From assembly GCA_963813345.1 (NCBI GenBank), contig CAWEYR010000019.1, positions 1-64,000 on the forward strand: a DNA stretch of 64,000 bases, written 5' to 3'. This document shows positions 37,580 through 45,524 of this stretch, one piece after another. The stretch's first letter is position 1, and each line of letters starts with the position of its first letter. The notes beneath the pieces were generated by a model. That model worked only from the letters and a program-made list of their open reading frames with translations. It ran no database searches and was not told the origin of the DNA. The DNA comes from CAWDDA01 sp963813345. Its GTDB lineage: Bacteria > Acidobacteriota > Blastocatellia > RBC074. A program made the position numbers and the translations under genes.

Positions 37580-38052
37580 TTGAGCTTGTATCCGCGCGTC
37601 TCGAGCGTCGAGCGGATCTTTGATTGAGCCTTCGGACCAAGCCGCGGAACTGAATCGAGTCCGCCGCCTGACACGAATTTTGCGAAATCATCGAGACTCG
37701 TGATGTGGAATTGCCTGAAAAGAGTGTCAACGGTTTTCATACCGATTCCATCGATCTCGAGCAGGTCGAGTAAGGTCAGCGGAATCTCTGACTGAAGTTC
37801 GTCGTAGAGCGGGGTTGTGCCGGTTTCGAGGATCTCGACAATCTTCTTGCTGATCGCATCGCCAATTCCTGGAAGCCTGCGAAGCTCGGCAGCGCCGCCC
37901 GCACTCGCCAAATCGGCAAGAGGAGTCTGCAGTTCCGCAATCAGCTCCGCCGCGCCTCGATAGGACCGAATCTTGAATGGATCGTCCTTGCGGAGCTCCA
38001 TCAGATTGGCGATGCGCTCGAAAATCTCAGCAATTTCCCGGTTTGATTTCAC
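37576..38052 (-). CDS. Stand-alone PolX N-terminal/HhH domain protein
   Basis: 158 residues from GTG 38052. 'NREIAEIFERIANLMELRKD' with 'FKIRSYRGAAELIAEL' and 'ELRRLPGIGDAISKKIVEIL' form the 8-kDa helix-hairpin-helix domain of family X DNA polymerases, and 'LLEIDGIGMKTVDTLFRQF' with 'VPRLGPKAQSKIRSTL' are further HhH units of the fingers. The palm polymerase and PHP nuclease domains are absent, and tight GTGA overlaps on both sides suggest this short form is natural. A DNA-binding role without polymerase activity is inferred. Confidence 0.75.
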   Translation of the reverse strand: MKSNREIAEIFERIANLMELRKDDPFKIRSYRGAAELIAELQTPLADLASAGGAAELRRLPGIGDAISKKIVEILETGTTPLYDELQSEIPLTLLDLLEIDGIGMKTVDTLFRQFHITSLDDFAKFVSGGGLDSVPRLGPKAQSKIRSTLETRGYKLK

Positions 38053-38833
38053 CCGCGAATGGTCGCAATTATTGAGCCAACAATCGCTATGCAGGCATAA
38101 ATCCCGCCGACGACCCAACCAGCTGTTGAGGTCTTCAGTTTGTGCGATACCGCGGCATAGCCGATCGCCAGAAGCGCGACCATCCACAGCGCGAAGACGT
38201 CAACCCAGCGAGCCAGATTGCATGACAAACTTCGGAAGACCGTCTTTCCCGAAAAGCATGGTCAGCAGTGCTGCCAGATTCGAGCCTACCAAGATTCTGA
38301 ATGTCGATCTCCTCAGGCGATTTGAGGAAGAGAATCACGATGAAAAGAATCGACGAAATTATTCCTACCGCAAGGAACGTGTAGAGACTTACGGAGAACA
38401 GTTTCTTGAAGCCATTCTCGTAGCCCATGACCATGCTCACAAGTCTGAAGATCGCGGCCGAAATCACTGCGAAGATCACGTTTCCAAGGGCGCCGAACAG
38501 GATGAAACTGAGCTTGATGAACCGTGCTGTATTACCCGTAGTCATCGCAGCAAGTTGCTGGTCCATCTGCTCCTGCGTCATACTTCCCGAGTTAACGGCT
38601 TGTCGAAAACCCTGTCCAAAGAAGTTTGCGAGGCCAATGCGATCGATCATCAGATAGCCGGTGATGCCACCGATGATGAGCAGGGCAATGATGGGAAAGA
38701 GCACGTCGGGTCGTTTGGCGATCTCTTTGAATGTCTCGCCCGGCGAAAACCATACGCCGGTAACACGGCCGATGAAACCAGTCCGGCTTTCATCCGCTGA
38801 CGATGCTGAAGTCGCTTTCGTTTCGGGGGTCAT
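38049..38833 (-). CDS. YIP1 family membrane protein (two +1 frameshifts)
   Basis: About 260 residues when rejoined. 'GRVTGVWFSPGETFKEIAKR' is the usual YIP1/DUF1282 opening, followed by four to five membrane helices ('LFPIIALLIIGGITGYLM', 'FSVSLYTFLAVGIISSILFI'). Breaks near 38287 and 38220 are bridged by 'GSNLAALLTMLFGKDGLPKF' and then 'DVFALWMVALLAIGYAAVSH', ending at a TGA (38051-38049) that overlaps the next GTG. ATG 38833 overlaps the oppF stop. YIP1 proteins in bacteria have no proven role. Confidence 0.8.
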
Positions 38834-39852
38834 TTCATCTCCTCAGAAGTCTTGGAAGTTTGTTGCGCCAGATCAGTCTGTTGCGAATAGAGAAAACAGG
38901 CTACCTGATGTCCGGGCTCGATCTCGACGAGCGCGGGCTCGTGAGTACGACATTCCTCCATCACCTGCGGGCATCTCGTAGAAAAGCGGCATCCGGGTGG
39001 CGGAGCAAGCGGTGTCGGCATTTCGCCCGGCAGTCCACGCGCGACAGCACCCAGGCTTGGGTTTCGACCCCTCTTCCGCCCTGCCACCTCAGGGTCAGGC
39101 ACTGGGTTCGCCGCAAGAAGCGCTTGAGTATAAGGATGCAACGGGCGCGCGTAAATGTCGCGGCTTGATGCCACTTCTACGAGCTTTCCAAGATACATCA
39201 CGCCGACGCGGGTTGAAATGTGCTCAACCACAGCGAGGCCGTGCGAAATGAAAAGATACGTCAGACCCAGCTGTTGTTGAAGGTCCTGAAGAAGGTTGAC
39301 GATCTGGGCCTGAACGGACACATCCAGCGCAGATACAGGTTCATCGGCAACAATGAAATCAGGGTTGAGCGCCAGCGCGCGCGCAATACCGATACGCTGT
39401 CGCTGGCCTCCGCTGAATTCGTGAGGGTAGCGCGACGCAAAACTCGCGTCGAGCCCGACACGGTCGAGCAGCGCCGTCACTCGTTCAGACAGTTGTTGTC
39501 GTGAAAGTTTCTCGTGAATGGCGAGAGGCTCGCCGATGATTGACCCGATCATCATTCGCGGATTCAGTGAAGAGTACGGATCCTGAAAGATGATCTGCAT
39601 GCGCCGTCGGAGCTCTCGGAGACGGGTCTTTGAAGCCGCGAGCAGGTCAATACCATCGAACTCCATACTGCCGTCGGTCGGCTCGATAAGGCGAAGGATG
39701 CACCTGCCAATCGTAGTCTTTCCACATCCCGATTCGCCGACCAGTCCAAAAGTTTCGCCGCGGTGAATCGAAAACGAGACTCCGTCAACGGCCTTCACGA
39801 ACTGACCGTGCGCCGCAGGAAAATATTTCTTGAGATTTCTGATTTCGACCAT
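38830..39852 (-). CDS. oppF: Oligopeptide/dipeptide ABC transporter ATP-binding protein (OppF/DppF type)
   Basis: About 340 residues. Walker A 'GLVGESGCGKTTIGRCIL', Q-loop 'MQIIFQDPYSSLNPRM', signature 'HEFSGGQRQRIGIARALAL', Walker B 'FIVADEPVSALDVSVQAQI'. The C-terminal oligo_HPY region has the Cys pattern 'PPGCRFSTRCPQVMEECR' that binds an Fe-S cluster or stabilises the fold in this subfamily. ATG 39852 is chosen. It pairs with oppD upstream, but no permease or binding protein gene is nearby. Confidence 0.93.
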   Translation of the reverse strand: MVEIRNLKKYFPAAHGQFVKAVDGVSFSIHRGETFGLVGESGCGKTTIGRCILRLIEPTDGSMEFDGIDLLAASKTRLRELRRRMQIIFQDPYSSLNPRMMIGSIIGEPLAIHEKLSRQQLSERVTALLDRVGLDASFASRYPHEFSGGQRQRIGIARALALNPDFIVADEPVSALDVSVQAQIVNLLQDLQQQLGLTYLFISHGLAVVEHISTRVGVMYLGKLVEVASSRDIYARPLHPYTQALLAANPVPDPEVAGRKRGRNPSLGAVARGLPGEMPTPLAPPPGCRFSTRCPQVMEECRTHEPALVEIEPGHQVACFLYSQQTDLAQQTSKTSEEMK

Positions 39853-39875
39853 TTTCAAGCCCGCGGAGCGCCAAG

Positions 39876-40040
39876 TCCAGCCTGGGAGCGCTCGCTCGGA
39901 GCGCTCATTGTCGAGCCCGACGTGAGACGACGGCTTGCGCGGTCGACTGGTGCGCTCCCTTCACATCACGGTTCGGACACGCGCCAGGCTCGAGCCAGCG
40001 CTCCCGGTGAGCCTGCCGCTCCCAGGGCCCTGAAGCTGAA
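39876..40040. repeat. Degenerate family C repeat, partly translated in oppD
   Basis: Contains CCTGGGAGCGC and GCGCTCCC(AGG) cores with GAGCCTGGC units. It runs across the 3' end of oppD into the oppD-oppF gap, and about 45 codons of the oppD frame are read from it. Confidence 0.65.
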
Positions 40041-41005
40041 CTCCAGGTGCCGGCGCGGCGGCAACGCGTCGCGTGACCGTCTGTGAGCTCAAAAAGAGGC
40101 AGCGCACCAACTTTGCACTCATCCTCGACATAAGGGCAGCGAGGAGCGAAGCGGCATCCTGAAGGCCAGTTGCCTGGACGCGGGACAACACCTTCGATTG
40201 TCGCGAGCCGTGTGCGCCTGCCGACTTCGGAGCTCGTCAGCCTTGGCACTGCATGCAATAGACCACTCGTGTACGGATGAGAAGGTTTCGAAAAGATGTC
40301 GTTGACGCTGGCCTCTTCGATAATCTGCCCCGCATACATTACCACCACCCGATCAGCCGTCTCTGCTACAACACCAAGGTCGTGAGTAATCAACATCAGT
40401 CCGAGGTTACGCCTCTGGCGAAGCTCCTCGAGCAGATCCAGGATCTGCGCCTGAATAGTCACATCGAGGGCAGTGGTTGGCTCATCTGCTATCAGCAGAT
40501 CAGGGTTGCAGGCAAGCGCCATCGCAATCATCACGCGCTGACGCATTCCCCCAGACATTTCGTGCGGATAGTTCTTCGCGCGCAACTCTGCGGCGGGGAT
40601 GGCCACATCGCGCATCTCCTCAATCGTCAGATTCCACGCTTCTTTCCTCGAGACACGGCGATGCAATCTTATGGCTTCGGCAATCTGTTCGCCTACAGTA
40701 AAGACCGGGTTAAGCGAGGTCATCGGGTCCTGAAAGATCATGGCAATGTCGTTGCCACGGACAGACCTCATTTCGGACTCCTTGAGTTTCAGGAGATCGC
40801 GGCCTTTGAAAAGAACTTCGCCTTCGTGAATCCGGCCGGGAGGCGAGATGAGGCGAAGGATCGAAAGCGCTGTCACCGACTTTCCGCAGCCTGATTCACC
40901 TACAAGGCACAGAGTCTCACCGCGATCGATAGAGAACGAGACGTTTTCGACGGCAGGGACTTGTCCAAAGGAGGTCGAGAGATTGCGGACTTCGAGGAGC
41001 TTCAT
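39905..41005 (-). CDS. oppD: Oligopeptide/dipeptide ABC transporter ATP-binding protein (OppD/DppD type) with repeat-derived tail
   Basis: A 366-residue ATPase. Walker A 'CLVGESGCGKSVTALSIL', 'IAMIFQDPMTSLNPVFTVGE', signature 'HEMSGGMRQRVMIAMALAC', Walker B 'LLIADEPTTALDVTIQAQI', and 'PSGCRFAPRCPYVEDECKVG'. Homology ends around 'DGHATRCRRAG'. The remaining ~45 residues ('PWERQAHRERWLEPGACPNR') come from a family C repeat that abuts or interrupts the gene. It probably works as a heterodimer with OppF. A strong terminator hairpin lies upstream of its start. Confidence 0.92.
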   Translation of the reverse strand: MKLLEVRNLSTSFGQVPAVENVSFSIDRGETLCLVGESGCGKSVTALSILRLISPPGRIHEGEVLFKGRDLLKLKESEMRSVRGNDIAMIFQDPMTSLNPVFTVGEQIAEAIRLHRRVSRKEAWNLTIEEMRDVAIPAAELRAKNYPHEMSGGMRQRVMIAMALACNPDLLIADEPTTALDVTIQAQILDLLEELRQRRNLGLMLITHDLGVVAETADRVVVMYAGQIIEEASVNDIFSKPSHPYTSGLLHAVPRLTSSEVGRRTRLATIEGVVPRPGNWPSGCRFAPRCPYVEDECKVGALPLFELTDGHATRCRRAGTWSSASGPWERQAHRERWLEPGACPNRDVKGAHQSTAQAVVSRRARQ

Positions 41006-41051
41006 CTTGACGAAACAAGGGACGAAACAAAGAGTGTGGCAAATCGACAGT

Positions 41052-41094
41052 AAAAAGCAACCGCCCGGTGGAGTTCACCGGGCGGTTGCTTTTT
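41052..41094. terminator. Strong bidirectional intrinsic terminator
   Basis: A 19-base-pair stem, AAAAAGCAACCGCCCGGTG (41052-41070) with its complement at 41076-41094, loop GAGTT. T runs follow on the plus strand and A/T on the minus. It lies between the secreted-protein gene (minus, ending 41218) and oppD, so it most likely ends the former. Confidence 0.9.
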
Positions 41095-41217
41095 TATTGG
41101 CGCGCTTTGGAGAAGTTTCAAACCCAACGGAACGATTACCGTGGACCCGAAATACCCCCTTGCTCTCCTCCGCGCGCCAATCTCGTCAAATCGTGGCCAG
41201 CGTCTGAGAGCGCGCTG

Positions 41218-41682
41218 TTAGTTGGAGCGGCGGCGATCCCACTGGTTATTACGATTCCACGACCCGCCGTTGTTCCACCCGCCATTCCACCCACCATTCC
41301 AGCCGCCATTCCGGCCAATCGTGTACTGGTGGTACGCCTGACGGTATCCGCTCTCAAAGCCATCACGGAACGCGTTGCGGTAATTACGCTCCGAACCGAA
41401 GAACTGGCGATATCCGACCAGTCCGCTACGGTAGACATCGCTATCCTTGAAGTTCATTCGCAGGCGTCTCTGCGCATCAAAGCGACCATCTCGCTGACCG
41501 AATTGAAACCCGTTTCGACGGGCAATTTCACGTACTCGATTATTATCAATGCGGTCGTTCCTATCATCCCGATCGTATCTGAACTGTGGAGCCGCCATCA
41601 CACTCAAACCCGATCCCAGCATCAGTAGCGACATCATCGTTACCATTGCCAACCTAGCGCCTCGTTTAGTTCTGCTTAACAT
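41218..41682 (-). CDS. Small secreted protein with Gly-Trp-Asn repeats
   Basis: 154 residues from ATG 41682, GGAG at 41693-41696. A signal peptide ('LAMVTMMSLLMLGSGLSVMA') is followed by an Arg/Asp/Asn-rich region ('YDRDDRNDRIDNNRVREIAR') and 'FRDGFESGYRQAYHQY', then a low-complexity tail of 'NGGWNGGWNGGWNNGGSWN'. The family is unknown to me. The tail suggests a surface or structural role. A hairpin (41702-41726, CAACcGCGG/CCGCaGTTG on the minus strand) lies in the 5' leader just before the ribosome binding site. Confidence 0.8.
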   Translation of the reverse strand: MLSRTKRGARLAMVTMMSLLMLGSGLSVMAAPQFRYDRDDRNDRIDNNRVREIARRNGFQFGQRDGRFDAQRRLRMNFKDSDVYRSGLVGYRQFFGSERNYRNAFRDGFESGYRQAYHQYTIGRNGGWNGGWNGGWNNGGSWNRNNQWDRRRSN

Positions 41683-41917
41683 ACCTTTCAATCTCCTTTT
41701 TCAACTGCGGAACATCCGCGGTTGATGACAGAGAGTAAATCAAGCTGTGTGCCGAACTTGAACTGAGTGGCTTACGATGATCCTAAAGCTTGATTAAATT
41801 GGGGTTGATAGCGCAACCACCATTTCTCGAGAGGTATTGGCACGCCGGAATCCACCCCAACTGGAGAGAAGATCAGACGTTTTGGTGCGCTCTCTCAGGG
41901 AACGCCGCCCTAGAACG

Positions 41918-42031
41918 CTGGGAGCGCCGGCCTCCGGCCGGCACGAGCCGCGAAGCGTGCGAGTCTTAGCCAAGGATTCTCCACGACTCGCGCGCTTCGC
42001 GGCTCGTGGCCGGCCGACCGGCGCTCCCAGG
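41918..42031. repeat. Long hairpin repeat, family C
   Basis: Arms CTGGGAGCGCCGGCCTCCGG + CCGGCACGAGCCGCGAAGCG + TGCGAGTC and the matching complement ending GGCGCTCCCAG. Closely related to 31661-31817. It takes up much of the 425-base gap 41683-42107; apart from a T-rich tract I see no gene there. Confidence 0.88.
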
Positions 42032-42065
42032 TGCGGCCTAAAATTTGACTCTAGTGGACTTGTTC

Positions 42066-42098
42066 TGCTAACTTTGCTTTCTTTGCTATCTTTGCTTA
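42066..42098. repeat. Tandem TTTGCT repeat
   Basis: Four to five imperfect 'TTTGCTWWC' units (CTGCTAACTTTGCTTTCTTT then GCTATCTTTGCTTATAG) end ten bases before the ATG of the LolB-like gene. No Shine-Dalgarno is visible, so the tract may affect expression by slippage or as a leader. Confidence 0.5.
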
Positions 42099-42107
42099 TA
42101 GCCAACT

Positions 42108-43093
42108 ATGGCCTACTTCTTTATTGTCCGTATAGCGCGCGGATCGTTGGTTCTGGCGCTCTCTCTCCTTGCGATCTCGTGCTCAAGCCTCGTCAAGGTT
42201 CGGGATACATCAATCCCGGAACTGCTCGCACCGGTTGCAAATTCTGACGTCGCGGGCCTGTTGACCAGCATTGAGCCTTTCACAACCATGCAGGCTCTAC
42301 GCGCCAGCCGGGTCCTGATACAGTTCATCGATGTCGAGTCGAAGGACAAGTACCGGACCGCTGACGCCATTCTCGCTGTCCAGAGACCCGACAAGATTCG
42401 GCTCGTCGTTCAGGTACCCGTAACCGGCACACGCATCGCCGAGATGGTCTCGGAGTCAAATCACTTTAAAGTCGCCATCTATCTGGACACTTCCAAACGC
42501 TTTCTGACCGGAACCAACAATGCCGATTACTCTCACTGGAAGACGCGACTCGGTGAAAAGCAGCAATCTGCTATCATCAACGCGCGTCCTTTCCATTTTA
42601 CGGACGCGTTGATGATGGGCCCGTTGCGTCTCAAGGACCCGGTTACGCATACAGCCTCGAGGAAGCGCTGGTCGAAGAGACCGATACGCGCCCGAGTGCA
42701 AAGAAGAATGCACGCGTGTTGCGCAGCTTTTATGTTGTATCAGAGGTGGCCCTGAACAAGGGGGGTGAAGGAGGCGCCGCGCGAACGCTCAGGCGGTTCT
42801 GGTTTGACCGCACAAATGGTCTTCTCTTCACGCGTCAACAGCTTTTTGATGACAAAGGCACGATGTCAACGGAAGTCCACTATTCGAGCTATCAGAAACT
42901 CAGCGACGATAATTCTCACCAGTGGCCGACGGTGGTGCTGGTTTCCCGGCCGTATGACAATTATGCTGCAAGACTGACGTTTGCGTCCGGACGTTTCGAT
43001 GTCAACCCCGACGATCTCTCACCGAACGCGTTTGTGCTCGAGAACAAGGAGAATCTCCCGGTAACTGATCTTGACCGTCCGGTCACTCCCTGA
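42108..43093 (+). CDS. LolB/DUF4292-like outer-membrane lipoprotein (-1 frameshift)
   Basis: About 328 residues when rejoined. A lipoprotein signal ends at 'LALSLLAISCSS' (lipobox). The body has the alternating beta pattern of LolA/LolB-fold proteins ('RASRVLIQFIDVESKDKYRT', 'DAILAVQRPDKIRLVVQVPV'). Near 42644 a lost base shifts the frame; the continuation is 'YAYSLEEALVEETDT' and 'FWFDRTNGLLFTRQQLFDDK'. It opens a cluster with a LolC/MacB-like permease, a LolD-like ATPase and a LolA-like protein, which suggests a receptor for lipoproteins or lipids. Confidence 0.75.
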
Positions 43094-43106
43094 AGCAGCA
43101 GACTCC

Positions 43107-43136
43107 AAGGTTCCGCCTGAAGGCGGTACAACGTAC
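43107..43136. repeat. REP-like element, family A
   Basis: AAGGTTCCGCCTGAAGGCGG followed by TACAACGTAC. The ATG of the permease gene follows directly at 43137, so the element occupies the place of its ribosome binding site. No Shine-Dalgarno is visible. Confidence 0.85.
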
Positions 43137-44234
43137 ATGGACAGCTTGATCGCATCAAATATCCGGCAGCGGCCGACGCGGACGATGGTGAGTGTTGCTG
43201 GTGTAGCGCTCGGTGTCATCCTGATCGTCGTCAACACATCCCTTGTCCGCGGGATACTGAATGACCGCCAGCGCCGCGAACAGGGACTCGGAGCCGAGAT
43301 TCAATTCAGCCGCAAGGGCTCGTCGATTGTCTCAGCATCATCCATACTTTCGCTTGATGTTCGCTATTGCGATCGTCTCAGACAGATCGAAGGAGTAGAG
43401 GCGGTGAGTCCTGTGGGGCGCTACGTTCAGCGCGGTACCAGCGGACTCGGCGTCGAGCAGGTCGATGGCATCGACTTTGCAAGCTATCAGGCGATGAGTG
43501 GCCTCAAAATCATAGAAGGAGCTACGTTTCAGAACAACAACGAAGTCATCATCGACGATTTCAAGGCTTCACACAGTAACCTGCCTGTAGGCAGCGATTT
43601 CCAGGTCTTCGGCCAGTCTATGAAAGTGGTCGGAATATACACTCCGCCTTCGGGTTCGCGAATCAAAATGTCGCTTGCCGCTCTTCAGGAGGCGCAAGCT
43701 GCACCCGACAAATGCACATTTATCATGGTGAAGTGCAAGAATCCGGATGAAGCAACGATCGTTCAGGAGCGCATCGATAAGGAGCTTCCGGGAAACATTG
43801 TCATCCTGACCCGCGACATCGCTACCGGTTTCAGCCGGGCGGTGCCAGGGCTGGACGGATTCATTCGAAGCGTGCTGGTGCTTTCCATATTCGTCAGCAC
43901 TCTTGTGATCCTGATTGCGATGTATACGACGATCACGGAGCGGACAAGAGAGATCGGCATTCTGAAATCACTGGGCGCATCGAAGGGATACATCGTAAGT
44001 CTGATAGAAAAAGAGGCGCTCGCAATAAGCCTGATTGGCGTGGTTGCGGGCGTTATCGGCGCGGCGCTGGTGAGCTGGATCATTGAGAGCACGACAACGC
44101 TCCAGCTGGAATTCGACTGGAAGTGGGTAATGATTGCTGCTCTTGCTGGTCTCGGAGCCGGTGTGCTCGGCGCACTCTATCCAGCTTATCGAGCAGCCAA
44201 TCAGGACCCGGTCGCAGCGTTATCTTATGAGTGA
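43137..44234 (+). CDS. ABC permease, LolC/LolE-MacB (FtsX) type
   Basis: A 365-residue permease with four helices: one N-terminal ('MVSVAGVALGVILIVVNTSL'), a large periplasmic MacB_PCD-like domain ('GLGAEIQFSRKGSSIVSASS'), then three C-terminal helices of the FtsX domain ('ITERTREIGILKSLGASKGY', 'GAGVLGALYPAYRAANQDPV'). It overlaps the ATPase gene by eight bases. MacB/LolCE-type machines drive mechanotransmission to extract lipoproteins or export substrates. Context favours a Lol-like role. Confidence 0.87.
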   Translation: MDSLIASNIRQRPTRTMVSVAGVALGVILIVVNTSLVRGILNDRQRREQGLGAEIQFSRKGSSIVSASSILSLDVRYCDRLRQIEGVEAVSPVGRYVQRGTSGLGVEQVDGIDFASYQAMSGLKIIEGATFQNNNEVIIDDFKASHSNLPVGSDFQVFGQSMKVVGIYTPPSGSRIKMSLAALQEAQAAPDKCTFIMVKCKNPDEATIVQERIDKELPGNIVILTRDIATGFSRAVPGLDGFIRSVLVLSIFVSTLVILIAMYTTITERTREIGILKSLGASKGYIVSLIEKEALAISLIGVVAGVIGAALVSWIIESTTTLQLEFDWKWVMIAALAGLGAGVLGALYPAYRAANQDPVAALSYE

Positions 44235-44952
44235 AGTGCGTGAAGCGGCTCCGATTCTTGTGACCGAAGACCTGACGATGACGTATCGCGTCGGCAAGGT
44301 TGATGTGCACGCGTTGCGCGGGGTCAATCTGCGAGTTGGCCGGGGCGAGTTTGTTTCTGTAATGGGCCCGTCGGGCTGCGGCAAATCGACGTTGCTGCAT
44401 ATTCTGGGAGGGCTGCTCCAGCCGACCTCAGGCAAAGTCCTTGTCGATGACGAAGACCTTGCTCGCGTCAGTGACGCGGAACGAACCGATATCCGGCGGC
44501 GCAAGATCGGCTTTGTCTTCCAGAGATTCAATCTGTTCCCGACCTTAACAGCCGAAGGCAATCTCAGGCTGGCTGAGCATATTCATGGATCCGGCAACAG
44601 GGGTTCAGCCGAAAAGACTGGTCGAAAGGGCGATGAGAATATGCGGCGCGAGGTATTGGGCCTTCTTGGTCTCGAAAACAAGTTGCATCATAAACCGCTC
44701 GAGCTTTCTGGCGGCGAGCAACAACGTGTCGCGCTCGCGCGTGCAATTGTCAATCGTCCCGCTATTATCCTGGCGGACGAGCCGACGGGTAATCTGGACA
44801 CCGAGAATTCAGAGCTTGTCCTGAAGATGCTGAGACAGCTCAACACGCAATTCAAACAGACCATCGTCATGATCACCCACAATCCCGAAGCGGCGGCGAT
44901 TGCTGGTCGTATCATTGAAATGCGCGACGGGCGGATCGTTGCGGGCGCCTGA
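44227..44952 (+). CDS. ABC ATPase, LolD/MacB type
   Basis: A 241-residue ATPase: 'LTMTYRVGKVDVHALRGVNL' opening, Walker A 'VMGPSGCGKSTLLHILGG', Q-loop 'IGFVFQRFNLFPTLTA', signature 'PLELSGGEQQRVALARAI', Walker B 'AIILADEPTGNLDTENSELV'. A ~20-residue charged insertion ('HGSGNRGSAEKTGRKGDENM') lies between Q-loop and signature. ATG 44227 overlaps the permease stop. It energises the permease upstream. Confidence 0.92.
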   Translation: MSEVREAAPILVTEDLTMTYRVGKVDVHALRGVNLRVGRGEFVSVMGPSGCGKSTLLHILGGLLQPTSGKVLVDDEDLARVSDAERTDIRRRKIGFVFQRFNLFPTLTAEGNLRLAEHIHGSGNRGSAEKTGRKGDENMRREVLGLLGLENKLHHKPLELSGGEQQRVALARAIVNRPAIILADEPTGNLDTENSELVLKMLRQLNTQFKQTIVMITHNPEAAAIAGRIIEMRDGRIVAGA

Positions 44953-44967
44953 AAGAGTTCTTACGCG

Positions 44968-44997
44968 GAAATCCGCCTGACGGCGGTACGGCGTATA
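44968..44997. repeat. Degenerate REP-like element, family A
   Basis: AATCCGCCTGACGGCGGTAC followed by GGCGTATA, a diverged copy of the family A palindrome, in the 48-base gap before the next gene. Confidence 0.65.
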
Positions 44998-45000
44998 TTT

Positions 45001-45219
45001 GTGAGAAACGTCTTAGTTGGCATCAAAAACGTTCTTCTCTGGTCATACGAGCGCGGTTCATGGCAATATGACCTACTTTGTCTGCTCATCGTAGCGATAA
45101 TCTTCCTGGTTCCAGGGAGCTATTTTGGCGATCGTGACCGGGAGGTAATCCGGGACGAGTCGGTGACAGCGCGTGCGGAATGGAATCGCGAGGAATGGCA
45201 CCGGGAGGAAAGGAATTGA
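45001..45219 (+). CDS. Small single-pass membrane protein
   Basis: 72 residues from GTG 45001. One hydrophobic helix ('YDLLCLLIVAIIFLVPGSYF') is followed by a highly charged tail ('RDREVIRDESVTARAEWNRE'). No recognised family. It lies inside the Lol-like cluster and could be an accessory subunit, which is a guess. Confidence 0.55.
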   Translation: MRNVLVGIKNVLLWSYERGSWQYDLLCLLIVAIIFLVPGSYFGDRDREVIRDESVTARAEWNREEWHREERN

Positions 45220-45229
45220 GAAGACCGAA

Positions 45230-45439
45230 ATGATTATTGGAGCCGCCGAGCTCCAGGAGTTTGCACACGCCGGGAGCTTGCAGATTGATTTGGTGAATCA
45301 TCCTGGTGACGCGATTCTTGCTTTTGTCGAAAATCGATGTAAGTGCAAGGCTACACTGGTGCTTCCGTATGAGATGGCGCGCGACGACAAGGGTGGAATG
45401 GTATATAGGGTTTGGTACCGGAAGCGAGAGCGGCTATAA
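45230..45439 (+). CDS. Hypothetical small protein
   Basis: About 69 residues from ATG 45230: 'IGAAELQEFAHAGSLQIDL', 'ILAFVENRCKCKATLVLPYE', 'GGMVYRVWYRKRERL'. Two Cys (CKC) could bind metal. It begins ten bases after the small membrane protein, on the same strand. No family recognised and no strong ribosome binding site. Confidence 0.5.
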   Translation: MIIGAAELQEFAHAGSLQIDLVNHPGDAILAFVENRCKCKATLVLPYEMARDDKGGMVYRVWYRKRERL

Positions 45440-45524
45440 TTTAGGTTGGTCTTTTTTGATCGACGATTCACGCAAGAACATACAAGGGCATTTAGCCAGG
45501 CAGATACGGAGACGAATTCGAAGA

